DNA of 40,763 nucleotides, from assembly GCA_020633515.1 (NCBI GenBank), contig JACKDM010000045.1, positions 1 to 40,763 on the forward strand, written 5' to 3'. This DNA comes from Myxococcales bacterium. Its GTDB lineage: Bacteria > Myxococcota > Bradymonadia > UBA7976 > UBA1532. Position numbers and translations under genes: made by a program. Positions 24,721 to 32,695 of the stretch are shown here, piece after piece. How positions within the stretch are numbered: position 1 is the first letter of the stretch; each line of letters begins with the position of its first letter. Under the pieces are notes generated by a model. It searched no databases. It had not been told where the DNA came from and was given only the letters and a program-made list of their open reading frames with translations.

Positions 24721-25328
24721 TGGACGATCTCTGCGTGATCTGCCCGGGAGGGCACCACAAGGCGGTGATGGAGTCGCTGATCGAGCGGCATGTGCACCTC
24801 GGGATCCGTGAGATCGCGAGCGAGGTGTTCGCCGCGCCGCTGGGGCGGGATCGGCTGCTGCGGGAGCATGGGCCGGCGCTGGCGTTGCGGCGGCGGCAGC
24901 GGTTCAACCACTGTCTGTTGATCCTCGATCACGATCGGTGCGGGGACGATCGGTCGGTGGAGGAGATCGAGGATGGGTTGAATCGGCGGTTGGCGGTGGA
25001 TTGGGGGACGGACGCGCGGGCGTTGGTGGTGTCGCCGTCGATCGAGGGGTGGTTGCTGGAGGGGCATCGGGTGTTCAGCCGGGTGCGGGGGCTGCGGGGG
25101 GTGGATGTGCGGGAGTGGATGGATCGGGGGGGGCTGTGGCCGGCGAAGGCGGCGCAGCCGGAGAATCCGCGGGCGGTGGTGGAGCAGGTGTTTCTGGCGC
25201 ATGGGGCGCGGCCGTCGGCGGCGAACTATCGGTTGATCGCGGATGAGGCGCCGATTCGGCTGGATCGGTGCGAGGCGGCGTCGTTCCGGCGGATGGTGCT
25301 GGTGTTGCGGGAGTGGTTCCTGCCTTGA
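24720..25328 (+). CDS. Toprim-like partner of the AAA ATPase (MAD4-like family)
   Basis: 202 aa; the ATG overlaps the ATPase stop by one base. It has no close match to classical domains, but the order of motifs fits a Toprim-like fold: CVICPGGHHKAVMESLI near the N-terminus, then LLILDHD (D70, D72) and SPSIEGWLL (E109). The usual first Glu of Toprim is absent. The C-terminus (AKAAQPENPRAVVEQV, ANYRLIADEAPIRLDRCEA, then WF) matches, from memory, a family of about 210 aa encoded beside AAA_21 ATPases. One member is called MAD4 in the methylation-associated defence system, where the partner is the ATPase MAD3. I cannot verify this by search. No methyltransferase, specificity or kinase genes of that system are in the window. 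Confidence 0.72.
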   Translation: MDDLCVICPGGHHKAVMESLIERHVHLGIREIASEVFAAPLGRDRLLREHGPALALRRRQRFNHCLLILDHDRCGDDRSVEEIEDGLNRRLAVDWGTDARALVVSPSIEGWLLEGHRVFSRVRGLRGVDVREWMDRGGLWPAKAAQPENPRAVVEQVFLAHGARPSAANYRLIADEAPIRLDRCEAASFRRMVLVLREWFLP

Positions 25329-25485
25329 GGCTGCGCGTCGCGGCGTCGCGGTGGGTTCGCGGCGGCGTGGGGGCTGGTCGGTTGGTGGGCGGAGAGGCGC
25401 TCCGCTTCGGGCTCTGCTGACATCGATGGCTTGGGTGGGGCGCGCGGTGGGTGCGCGGGGGCGGCGTTCGGGCTAGTCTCGGGGC

Positions 25486-28400
25486 ATGGCTGTGGAGCGG
25501 CTCGTGTTGGGTGCCTTCGATCTGCTCGCGCCGGTGGCGGCGCAGGAGCGGTCGCGGGTGTGGCGGGCGGTTCATCGGGCGAGCGGGCGGGCGGCGGCGG
25601 TGGAGCTGTTGGGGGCTCGGGCGGGCGAGGCGTTCACGCATGCGGTTCAAGGAGCGGCGGCGTTGGATCATCCGCGGATCCAGCGGCTGTATGCGTACGG
25701 GTCGTTGCCGCCGGAGGTGGCGGCGCGGGCGGGGGTGGCGGCGGGGACGCCGTTTCTGGTGCGGGCGTGGGTGGAGGCGCCGACGTTGGCGGCGGTGCTG
25801 GCGGGGGAGCGGGATCCGCCGGGAGGGGCGGCGGCGCGGGGGGCGCCGGTGGGGTGGGCGGCGGTGCGGTCGCTTGTGTTGGCGGTGCTGGATGCGTTGG
25901 CGCATGCGCACGCGCGGGGGGTGGCGCATGGGGCGGTCGAGGCGCGGCATCTGTTGTGGGCGCGGGGGGGGCCGGTGGTGGTCGGGTTTCCGGCGAGCGG
26001 GGCGGTGGGGGGTGAGGCGAGCGCGGGGGGGGATCTGGTGGCGGTGGGGGTGTTGGCGGGGGCGTTGTTGGCGGGGGAGGTGATGCCGGCGGGGGGCGCG
26101 GCGTGGGTGGAGCGGTTGGCGGGCGGGGGGTTTGCGTTCGCGGCGGATGCGGCGGTGGCGCTGCGGGCGTTGCCGGGGGAGGAGGCGTTCGGGTTGTTCA
26201 CGTTGCCGCCGGCGGGGGACGCGGGCTGGGCTACGGGCGCGGGCCCTGGGGGGCGGGCGCCGTTGCCGGTGGATACGCGGGAGCGGTTCGAGGAGGTGTT
26301 GTTCCCTCTGGTGGATACGGGGGCGGCGCTGTTGAAGCTGCGGCCGGCGCGGACGGCGGGGCGGGAGACGGAGCGGGCGTGGATGTGGAGCGCGTTGTCG
26401 CAGGTGGTGCGGGGTGAGGGGCTGCGGGCGGTGGCGTTGTCGGGGGCGGCGGGCATGGGGAAGTCGCATCTGGCGGGGTGGCTGGGGGTGCGGGCGCATG
26501 AGCTGGGGCTGGCGGTGCCGTTGCGGGCGAATCACGCGGCGGGGGGCGGGGCGTCGATGGGGGTGGGGCCGATGCTGGCGCGGTTTCTGGATCGGCGGGC
26601 GCGGGCGGCGGGGGTGATGGGGCGGTCGGGGGGTGAGCGGGTGGAGGCGGAGTCGGGGTTCGGGGCGGCGCGGCTGGCGGGGTTCGAGGATCGGGCGGGG
26701 CTGGCGGCGGCGTTGGCGTCGGGGGGGTCGGGGCGGGGCGAGGGGGAGGCGGAGCCGGTGGTGTTCGATCGGCCGGATGAGCGGTACGCGGTGTTGGCGG
26801 CGGCGCTGGCGCGGTTGGCGGCGGATCGGCCGCTGGTGCTGCATCTGGATGATGTGCATTGGGGGGAGGACGCGCTGCGGTTCGCGCTGTATCTGCTGCG
26901 GCGGCGGCCGTCGTTGGCGGTGTTGATCGTGGCGACGGCGCGGGTGGATGCGTTGCCGCATGGGTCGACGGTGGCGGCGTTGTGGCGGCAGTTCGTGCAC
27001 ACCGAGGGGGTGGATCCGATCCGGTTGGGGCCGCTGTCGCCGATGGGGCAGGCGGCGCAGGTGCGGTCGATGGTGCGGTGCGCGCCGGCGTTGGTGGAGC
27101 TGTTGGTGCGGTCGACGGCGGGGAGTCCGTTGCTGGCGGAGGAGACGCTGCGGTTGTGGTTGGCGTCGGGGGCGTTGGTGGAGTCGGCGGAGGGGGCGGT
27201 GCTGCGGGAGGCGGCGTCGGCGGGGCTTACGGGGGAGGGTGAGGCGGCGGCGTTGTCGGGGTTGGAGGCGGTGTGGCTGTCGCGGGTGGATAACGCGCTG
27301 GCGGCGGCGGAGCCGGGGGCGAGCGAGGCGCTGGAGCTGGCGGCGGCGTTGGGGTCGGAGGTGGATCGGGAGACGTGGGCGGCGGCGTGCGCGCGGGCGG
27401 GGCTGGTCTGGCCGGAGCGGGGGATCACGCGGCTGCACGCGGAGCGGTTGTTGTCGAGCGAGCCGGGGGGGCGGTGGCGGTTCGTTCATCCGGCGCTGTG
27501 TGATGCGGTGGCGCGGCGGGCGCGGGCGGGGGGGCGTTGGGTGGCGTGGCATGGGGTGGCGGCGGACGCGGTGGCGGGGCGGGGGGATGCGGATCTGCAT
27601 CGGCTGGCGGCGTATCAGGCGGCGGCGGGGCGGTTCGCGGCGGCGGCGGAGACGTTGGTGGGGGCGTTCGAGGCGGCGTCGGCGCGGGCGGATCAGGCGG
27701 GGGCGCGGCAGGCGTTGGTTCAGCGGGCGCAGATGTTGGGGGCGCTGGAGGTGCCGCTGGATGCGGGGCCGTGGGTGCAGAATCGGGTGCTGCGGGCGCG
27801 GCTGGCGCGGCGGTTCGGGCGGATGGAGGTGGCGCTGCGGTCGGCGCGGCGGGCGGAGCCGCAGGCGCGGGCGGTGGGGGATCGGGCGCTGCACGCGGAG
27901 GCGTTGATCGAGCTGGGGTCGGCGACGCGGTTGATCGAGGGGGACGCGGCGGGGTGGCCGATCCTGGCGGCGGCGGTGGAGGAGGCGGTGGCGGCGGGGG
28001 ATCTGGCGATCGAGGGGCGGGCGCGGTTCGCGGCGGCGTCGTGCCTGAATCTGCTGGGGCGGTTCGATGAGGCGGAGGCGGCGCTGCGGGCGGCGCTGGG
28101 GGCGGCGGAGGCGGTGGGGGACGATCGGACGCAGGGGGACGCGCTGGTGGGGCTGGCGGATATCGCGCGGCGGCGGGGGGATCTGGCGGGGGCGGCGGCG
28201 GCGGTGAGCGCGGCGGCGCCGCGGTATCGGCGGGCGGGGCATCGGACGGGGCGGGCGGTGGTGAGCTCGCTGTTGGGTGATCTGGCGCGGTATGGGGGGG
28301 ATCTGGAGGGGGCGTGGCAGCACTACACGGAGAGTCGGGATCTGTATGCGGCGGTGGATGCGCCGGATCTGCCGACGGCGGAGTGCAACCTGGCGCTGGT

Positions 28401-28749
28401 GGAGCTGGCGCGGGGGGCGGACGCGGCGGCGCGGGCGCGGTTGGTGGAGGCGCAGAAGCGGGTGTGGGGGGGGCATGAGCTGCGGGTGATCATCCACGCG
28501 GTGCTGTTGCCGTGTGTGGCGGCGTTGGGGGATTGGGGGGCGTGGGACGCGCATATGGCGGCGGTGGGGCCGCTGTTGGATGGGCGGTTGGCGGAGCCGG
28601 ATGTGGCGGCGGTCGCGGCGTTGGCGGCGGAGCGGGCGGCGGCGGCGGGCGAGGGGGCGCGGGCGGCGGAGGCGCGGCGGCTGGCGGTGGCGCAGTATCG
28701 GGCGTTGGGGCGGGCGGCGGAGGCGGCGGCGGTGGCGGCGCGTGGTTGA
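25486..28749 (+). CDS. Pseudokinase-AAA ATPase-TPR protein (PknK-like architecture)
   Basis: 1087 aa from the ATG at 25486. Residues 5-200 follow a Ser/Thr kinase fold, but every catalytic residue is changed. The VAIK Lys is Glu40 (AAVELLG), HRDLKPxN reads HGAVEARH (148-155) and DFG reads GFP (167-169). It is therefore a pseudokinase. Residues about 285-600 form an AAA_16-type NTPase with Walker A GAAGMGKS (319-326) and Walker B LVLHLDD (449-455). From about 700 to the end are TPR-like helical repeats. The order matches PknK-like multidomain signalling proteins common in myxobacteria. It lies 157 nt downstream of the ATPase/Toprim pair on the same strand. Codons are extremely G-ended. Confidence 0.85.
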   Translation: MAVERLVLGAFDLLAPVAAQERSRVWRAVHRASGRAAAVELLGARAGEAFTHAVQGAAALDHPRIQRLYAYGSLPPEVAARAGVAAGTPFLVRAWVEAPTLAAVLAGERDPPGGAAARGAPVGWAAVRSLVLAVLDALAHAHARGVAHGAVEARHLLWARGGPVVVGFPASGAVGGEASAGGDLVAVGVLAGALLAGEVMPAGGAAWVERLAGGGFAFAADAAVALRALPGEEAFGLFTLPPAGDAGWATGAGPGGRAPLPVDTRERFEEVLFPLVDTGAALLKLRPARTAGRETERAWMWSALSQVVRGEGLRAVALSGAAGMGKSHLAGWLGVRAHELGLAVPLRANHAAGGGASMGVGPMLARFLDRRARAAGVMGRSGGERVEAESGFGAARLAGFEDRAGLAAALASGGSGRGEGEAEPVVFDRPDERYAVLAAALARLAADRPLVLHLDDVHWGEDALRFALYLLRRRPSLAVLIVATARVDALPHGSTVAALWRQFVHTEGVDPIRLGPLSPMGQAAQVRSMVRCAPALVELLVRSTAGSPLLAEETLRLWLASGALVESAEGAVLREAASAGLTGEGEAAALSGLEAVWLSRVDNALAAAEPGASEALELAAALGSEVDRETWAAACARAGLVWPERGITRLHAERLLSSEPGGRWRFVHPALCDAVARRARAGGRWVAWHGVAADAVAGRGDADLHRLAAYQAAAGRFAAAAETLVGAFEAASARADQAGARQALVQRAQMLGALEVPLDAGPWVQNRVLRARLARRFGRMEVALRSARRAEPQARAVGDRALHAEALIELGSATRLIEGDAAGWPILAAAVEEAVAAGDLAIEGRARFAAASCLNLLGRFDEAEAALRAALGAAEAVGDDRTQGDALVGLADIARRRGDLAGAAAAVSAAAPRYRRAGHRTGRAVVSSLLGDLARYGGDLEGAWQHYTESRDLYAAVDAPDLPTAECNLALVELARGADAAARARLVEAQKRVWGGHELRVIIHAVLLPCVAALGDWGAWDAHMAAVGPLLDGRLAEPDVAAVAALAAERAAAAGEGARAAEARRLAVAQYRALGRAAEAAAVAARG

Positions 28750-28813
28750 GCGGGGGGCGGTCGAGGGGCGGGGCGCGGGGGCGCGCTGCGGGCGGCGGGG
28801 CTGTTCGGGGGGG

Positions 28814-30025
28814 CTAGCGGAGGAGGCTGCCGTCGAGGGGGAAGAGGGGGTCGACGTCGCAGTCGCCGTCGTCGAGGCTGAGCTCCCACACCCAGCCGTC
28901 GTGGTCGAAGTCGTTGAATTCGCAGCAGTATCGGCTGCTGGCGATGATGGCGACGACGTGGTCGCCGATGACCTCGAGGTCGTTGACGGTGGCGGCGACG
29001 GAGCGGAGGAGGCGGCGCGACCAGGCGGTCTCGTCGCCGCGGGTGCGGTGGATCCAGGCTTCGCACCAGCTTCGGCCGCGGCCGCAGGCGCTGCCGCCGA
29101 GGAGCCAGCCGTCGTCGAGGTCGACGGCGGCGAGGAGGGCGCCGTGTTGGGTGCCTTCGGGGAGGGGGATGTCGACGCGGTCGGCGAGGTGGGCGTCGCG
29201 GTCGATGCGGGCGATGTAGGGCTGGCCGTTCTGGTAACGGTCGCCGCTGTGGCCTTCGAGCGCGAGGAGGAAGGGTTCGCCGCTGCGGTCGAGCACGATG
29301 CGCATGGGCTCGAGCTCGCGCTGGGTGAAGAACTGGCGGGCGAACGACCGGCCGGTGGTGCCGTCGAGCCACTCGATGTAGGCGATGCGCTCGCCGTCGA
29401 AGGCGTCGACGCTGAGGCCGGTGGTGACGATGTCACCGCCGGGGGTGAGCGCGATGCCGCGGAGCTCGCCGGGGAAGAGCGGCTGGTCGCTGTCGTCGCG
29501 GAGTCCGCCGGTCCAGCGGAGGGCGTCGCCGGGGCCGACGCGGGCGAGCTGGGTGCCGATCTTCGGGTAGGGGTATTCGAAGGCGAAGATGACGTCGCCG
29601 TTGCGGGTGAAGAAGAGGTCGCGCACGGTGCCGTAGGCGGCGGTGGGGCGGAAGTTGATGACGAGCTCGTCGGTGCCGTCGGGGGCGAGGCGGGTGATGT
29701 TCGGCTCGCGGCCGGCGGTGAACCAGGCGCCTTGGTGGCGGTGGAGGGTGTTGATGGGGAAGTCGATCCACAGCTCGGTGGGGGCGGCGCTGCGGTCGAT
29801 GGGGGCGGTGAGGATGCGGCCGTTGTACTGGCGGCCGGTGTCGTCATAACCCCAGATGGCGAGGCGGTCGCCGTCGATGCGGTCGACGCGCATGGGGCGG
29901 CCCATGGAGAGGATCTCGGCGGCGGTGCAGCGGGGGTCGGCTTCGATGGGCTGCGGGGGGTCGAGGGTCTGGACCGGGTCTTCGCAGCCGGCGAGGAGGA
30001 GGAGGGCGAGGAGGGCGCGTCGCAT
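28814..30025 (-). CDS. Large lipoprotein, possibly beta-propeller
   Basis: 403 aa from the ATG at 30025. The signal peptide MRRALLALLLLAGC carries a textbook lipobox. The rest is rich in short strands and Asp/Gly turns with recurring pieces (RDLFFTRNGDVIFAFEYPY, RGIALTPGGDIVTTGLSVD, RIVLDRSGEPFLLALEG, NDLEVIGDHVVAIIASS). That pattern suggests a propeller-like repeat. Several Cys (CGRGRSWCEAW, YCCEF) could be disulphide-bonded. No enzyme motif. It is convergent with the pseudokinase gene and divergent from the YdcF-like gene (41 nt). Confidence 0.82.
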   Translation of the reverse strand: MRRALLALLLLAGCEDPVQTLDPPQPIEADPRCTAAEILSMGRPMRVDRIDGDRLAIWGYDDTGRQYNGRILTAPIDRSAAPTELWIDFPINTLHRHQGAWFTAGREPNITRLAPDGTDELVINFRPTAAYGTVRDLFFTRNGDVIFAFEYPYPKIGTQLARVGPGDALRWTGGLRDDSDQPLFPGELRGIALTPGGDIVTTGLSVDAFDGERIAYIEWLDGTTGRSFARQFFTQRELEPMRIVLDRSGEPFLLALEGHSGDRYQNGQPYIARIDRDAHLADRVDIPLPEGTQHGALLAAVDLDDGWLLGGSACGRGRSWCEAWIHRTRGDETAWSRRLLRSVAATVNDLEVIGDHVVAIIASSRYCCEFNDFDHDGWVWELSLDDGDCDVDPLFPLDGSLLR

Positions 30026-30066
30026 GGGCGGCACTATAGCGCGGGCGGCGGGTTGGAGGTGAGGGC

Positions 30067-30948
30067 GTGCTGAGCGTGTTTGCGATGGTGGGGGCGCTGG
30101 TGGCGGGGGTGGTGGCGGCGATGGCGCGGGGGCGGTGGCGGCTGGCGGCGGCGGCGGGGGCGGCGGGGCTGTGGGCGCTGACGGCGGCGGCGTTGCCGCA
30201 TCCGGCGATGGTGGAGAAGCTGGCGACGCGGCTGGTGCTGCCGGCGGGGTCGTTGTGGGTGGTGGGTTATGGGGTGGCGCTGATGCTGGCGGCGCGGGGG
30301 CGGCGGCGGGCGGCGGCGGGGGTGCTGGTGGCGTGGCTGGGGTATGCGGTGGCGGGGAGCGGGCAGCTCGGGGGGGCGCTGGTGGCGGGGCTGGAGGCGG
30401 GGTTCGTGCCGCCGGGGGCGGAGTTGCGCTTCGACGCGGTGATGGTGCTGGGTGGGGGGACCGACGCGGGGCCGCTGGGGCCGCAGCTCTCGCTGGCGGG
30501 TGATCGGCTGCGGGTGGCGGCGGGGCTGTGGCATCGGGGGCAGGCGCCGGTGCTGGTGGCGAGCGGGACGTCGCTGGCGGGGCTGGATCAGGGCGCGGCG
30601 CGGGACCTGGGCGCGGAGGCGCGGGCGGTGCTGGGCGAGCTGGGGGTGCCGGCGGCGGCGGTGGTGACGCTGCCGGGGCCGCACAACACGGCGACCGAGG
30701 TGGCGGCGCTGGCGGCGCACGCGACGGCGGCGGGCTGGCGGCGGGTGGGGCTGGTGACGAGCGCGTGGCACCTGCGGCGGGCGATGCGGCTGGCCGAGCG
30801 GGCGGGGCTGCCGGCGGTGGCGATCCCGGCGGACGCGCGGGGCGGGCTGTCGCCGTGGACGGCGGTGGCGCTGGTGCCGACGGGCAATGGCTTCTATCAG
30901 GTGGGGTTCGCGGCCAAGGAGTGGCTCGGCGCGGCGCTGGGCCGATGA
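30067..30948 (+). CDS. YdcF/SanA/ElyC-family membrane protein
   Basis: 293 aa from a GTG at 30067. Three or four hydrophobic segments occupy residues 1-115. The cytoplasm- or periplasm-facing DUF218 domain follows, with its usual landmarks: FDAVMVLGGGTD, LSLAGDRLRVAAGL, NTATEVAAL and VTSAWHLRRAMRLAERAG. Family members such as ElyC and SanA affect envelope or peptidoglycan-lipid metabolism; the biochemical role here is unknown. The flavoprotein gene starts 13 nt after the stop, so the two are likely co-transcribed. Confidence 0.88.
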   Translation: MLSVFAMVGALVAGVVAAMARGRWRLAAAAGAAGLWALTAAALPHPAMVEKLATRLVLPAGSLWVVGYGVALMLAARGRRRAAAGVLVAWLGYAVAGSGQLGGALVAGLEAGFVPPGAELRFDAVMVLGGGTDAGPLGPQLSLAGDRLRVAAGLWHRGQAPVLVASGTSLAGLDQGAARDLGAEARAVLGELGVPAAAVVTLPGPHNTATEVAALAAHATAAGWRRVGLVTSAWHLRRAMRLAERAGLPAVAIPADARGGLSPWTAVALVPTGNGFYQVGFAAKEWLGAALGR

Positions 30949-30961
30949 CGGGAGGCGTGCC

Positions 30962-32581
30962 ATGCAGCGGGAGCGCATGCAGCGGGAGCGCAGTTTTTGG
31001 GGGTGGGGGTGGGCCGATCGGCTGCCCGCGCGGGCCGAGCGGGCGGGGCTCGGGCAGCAGGTGGGGGCGTTGCTGGGGTTCACGCCGGCGCCGGCCGATC
31101 CGGTGCCGATGGAGGCGGTGACGCTGGCGCCGGCGCGGGTGGCGCCGCCGGCGCGGCTCGGGGGGCTGGTCCGCGACGATCGGGAGGGGCGGATCCGGCA
31201 GTGTTACGGCAAGGCGTACCGCGACCAGGTGCGGGCGTTTCGGGGTGACTTCGCGGCGGCGCCCGATCTGGTGGCGCGGCCGACGAGCGAGGCCGAGGTC
31301 GAGGCGGTGCTCGACTGGGCGGCGGGGGCGCGGGTCGCGGTGGTGCCGTTCGGGGGCGGGACGAGCGTGGTCGGCGGCGTGGAGTGCGCGGGCGAGGGCT
31401 TCGCCGGGGTGCTCTCGCTCGACGTGCGCGGGCTCGACCGGGTGCGGGCGATCGACGAGGTCTCGGGGCTCGCGCTGCTGCAGGCGGGCATGGAGGGGCC
31501 GGCGATCGAGGCGGCGCTGTCGCCGCATGGGCTGACGCTGCGGCACTACCCGCAGTCGTTCGAGTTCTCGACGCTCGGGGGCTGGATCGCGACGCGGGCG
31601 GGCGGGCACTTCGCGACGCTGTACACCCACATCGACGAGCTGGTCGCGGGGACGCGGATGCTGACGCCGGCGGGGGTCTTCGAGACGCGGCCGCTGCCGG
31701 GCTCGGGGGCGGGGCCGAGCCCCGATCGGCTGGTGCTGGGCTCGGAGGGCGCGCTCGGGGTGATCACCGAGGCGTGGATGCGGGTGCGGCGGCGGCCGCG
31801 GTGGCGGGCGCAGGTGGCGGCGCACTTCGCCGACTTCGACGCGGGGGTGGCGGCGGCGCGGGCGCTGGCGCAGTCGGGGCTGTATCCGAGCAACTGCCGG
31901 CTGCTCGATGGGCGCGAGGCGATGCTGTCGGGGGTGGCGAGCGACGGGCGGGCGGTGCTGCTGGTGGCGTTCGAGTCGGCCGATCACCCGCTCGACGCCT
32001 GGATGGCGCGGGCGATGGAGGTGGTGACCGATCACGGCGGGGTGTCGCCGAAGGGGCCGCGCTTCCGCGAGGAGGCGGCGGGGCGGGGCGCGGAGGCGGG
32101 CGGGGACGCGGTGGGCGCGTGGCGGGGCGCGTTCTTGGAGGCGCCGTACCTGCAATCGACGCTGGTCTCGCTGGGCGTGGTCGCCGACACCTTCGAGACG
32201 GCGTGCTCGTGGGCGGCGTTCGGCGCGCTGCACGCGGCCGTGAAGCAGGCGGTGCGGGGCGCGATGAAGGCGGCGTGCGGCGGCGGCTACCTCGGCTGCC
32301 GCTTCACCCACGTCTACCCGGACGGGCCGGCGCCCTACTACACCTTCGTCGCGCCGGGCAGAGCGGGCGCCGAGCTCGATCAGTGGGCGGCGATCAAGGC
32401 GGCGGCGAGCGAGGCGATCCTGGCGCACGGGGGCACGATCACGCACCACCACGCGGTCGGGCGGGTGCATCGCCCGTGGGCCGATCGGCAGCGGCCGGCG
32501 CTGCACTCCGCGGCGCTGCGGGCGGTGAAGGGCGCGCTCGATCCGGCGGGGATCCTCAACCCGGGGGTGCTGCTCGGGTAG
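30962..32581 (+). CDS. FAD-linked oxidase of the alkylglycerone-phosphate synthase type
   Basis: 539 aa; ATG at 30962 with GGGAGG seven bases upstream. It has the FAD-binding PCMH domain (about 95-275: VVPFGGGTSVVGG, then FEFSTLGGWIATRAGGH and GSEGALGVITEAW). The C-terminal FAD-oxidase domain ends in GTITHHHAVGRVHRPW and DPAGILNPGVLL. The His-rich motif and the STLGGWI segment fit alkyl-dihydroxyacetone-phosphate synthase (AGPS), which makes the ether bond in ether lipids and is known in Myxococcus. A glycolate or lactate oxidase-like role is the alternative. It sits behind a YdcF-like gene. The glycerol-1-phosphate dehydrogenase and acyltransferase genes are 11-14 kb away. Confidence 0.8.
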   Translation: MQRERMQRERSFWGWGWADRLPARAERAGLGQQVGALLGFTPAPADPVPMEAVTLAPARVAPPARLGGLVRDDREGRIRQCYGKAYRDQVRAFRGDFAAAPDLVARPTSEAEVEAVLDWAAGARVAVVPFGGGTSVVGGVECAGEGFAGVLSLDVRGLDRVRAIDEVSGLALLQAGMEGPAIEAALSPHGLTLRHYPQSFEFSTLGGWIATRAGGHFATLYTHIDELVAGTRMLTPAGVFETRPLPGSGAGPSPDRLVLGSEGALGVITEAWMRVRRRPRWRAQVAAHFADFDAGVAAARALAQSGLYPSNCRLLDGREAMLSGVASDGRAVLLVAFESADHPLDAWMARAMEVVTDHGGVSPKGPRFREEAAGRGAEAGGDAVGAWRGAFLEAPYLQSTLVSLGVVADTFETACSWAAFGALHAAVKQAVRGAMKAACGGGYLGCRFTHVYPDGPAPYYTFVAPGRAGAELDQWAAIKAAASEAILAHGGTITHHHAVGRVHRPWADRQRPALHSAALRAVKGALDPAGILNPGVLLG

Positions 32582-32620
32582 CGGCGGGCAGCCGGGATCG
32601 GCGAGCAGTCGGGATCGGCG

Positions 32621-32690
32621 GGCGGTCCAGGAGCGGCGGGCGGTCAGGAGCGGCAGGCGGTCCAGGAGCGGCGGGCGGTCAGGAGCGGCA
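32621..32690. repeat. Two perfect 35-bp tandem copies in a convergent intergenic region
   Basis: Each unit is GGCGGTCCAGGAGCGGC followed by GGGCGGTCAGGAGCGGCA; the two halves are themselves near-copies. Partial, diverged copies precede it from about 32581. It fills the space between the flavoprotein stop (32581) and the rsmI stop (32696). Confidence 0.85.
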
Positions 32691-32695
32691 GGCGT

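Noticed and set aside
23026..25328. Gabija (GajA/GajB) or a full MADS operon
   Set aside because: There is no fused Toprim on the ATPase, no UvrD-like helicase, and no methyltransferase or specificity subunit nearby; only the pair is present.
25486..28749. Active Ser/Thr protein kinase
   Set aside because: The catalytic Lys, HRD Asp, catalytic-loop Lys/Asn and DFG Asp are all replaced.
25075..29847. Minus-strand open frame of about 1590 codons
   Set aside because: It overlaps the Toprim-like gene, the pseudokinase gene and part of the lipoprotein gene in the wrong frames; the text is Arg/Pro-rich without motifs. It reflects the scarcity of stops in GC-rich DNA.
28814..32506. Upstream extension of the lipoprotein at 28814 to more than 1200 residues
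   Set aside because: The part before residue MRRALLALLLLAGC is Arg/Pro-rich antisense of the YdcF-like and flavoprotein genes; the lipobox fixes the start at 30025.
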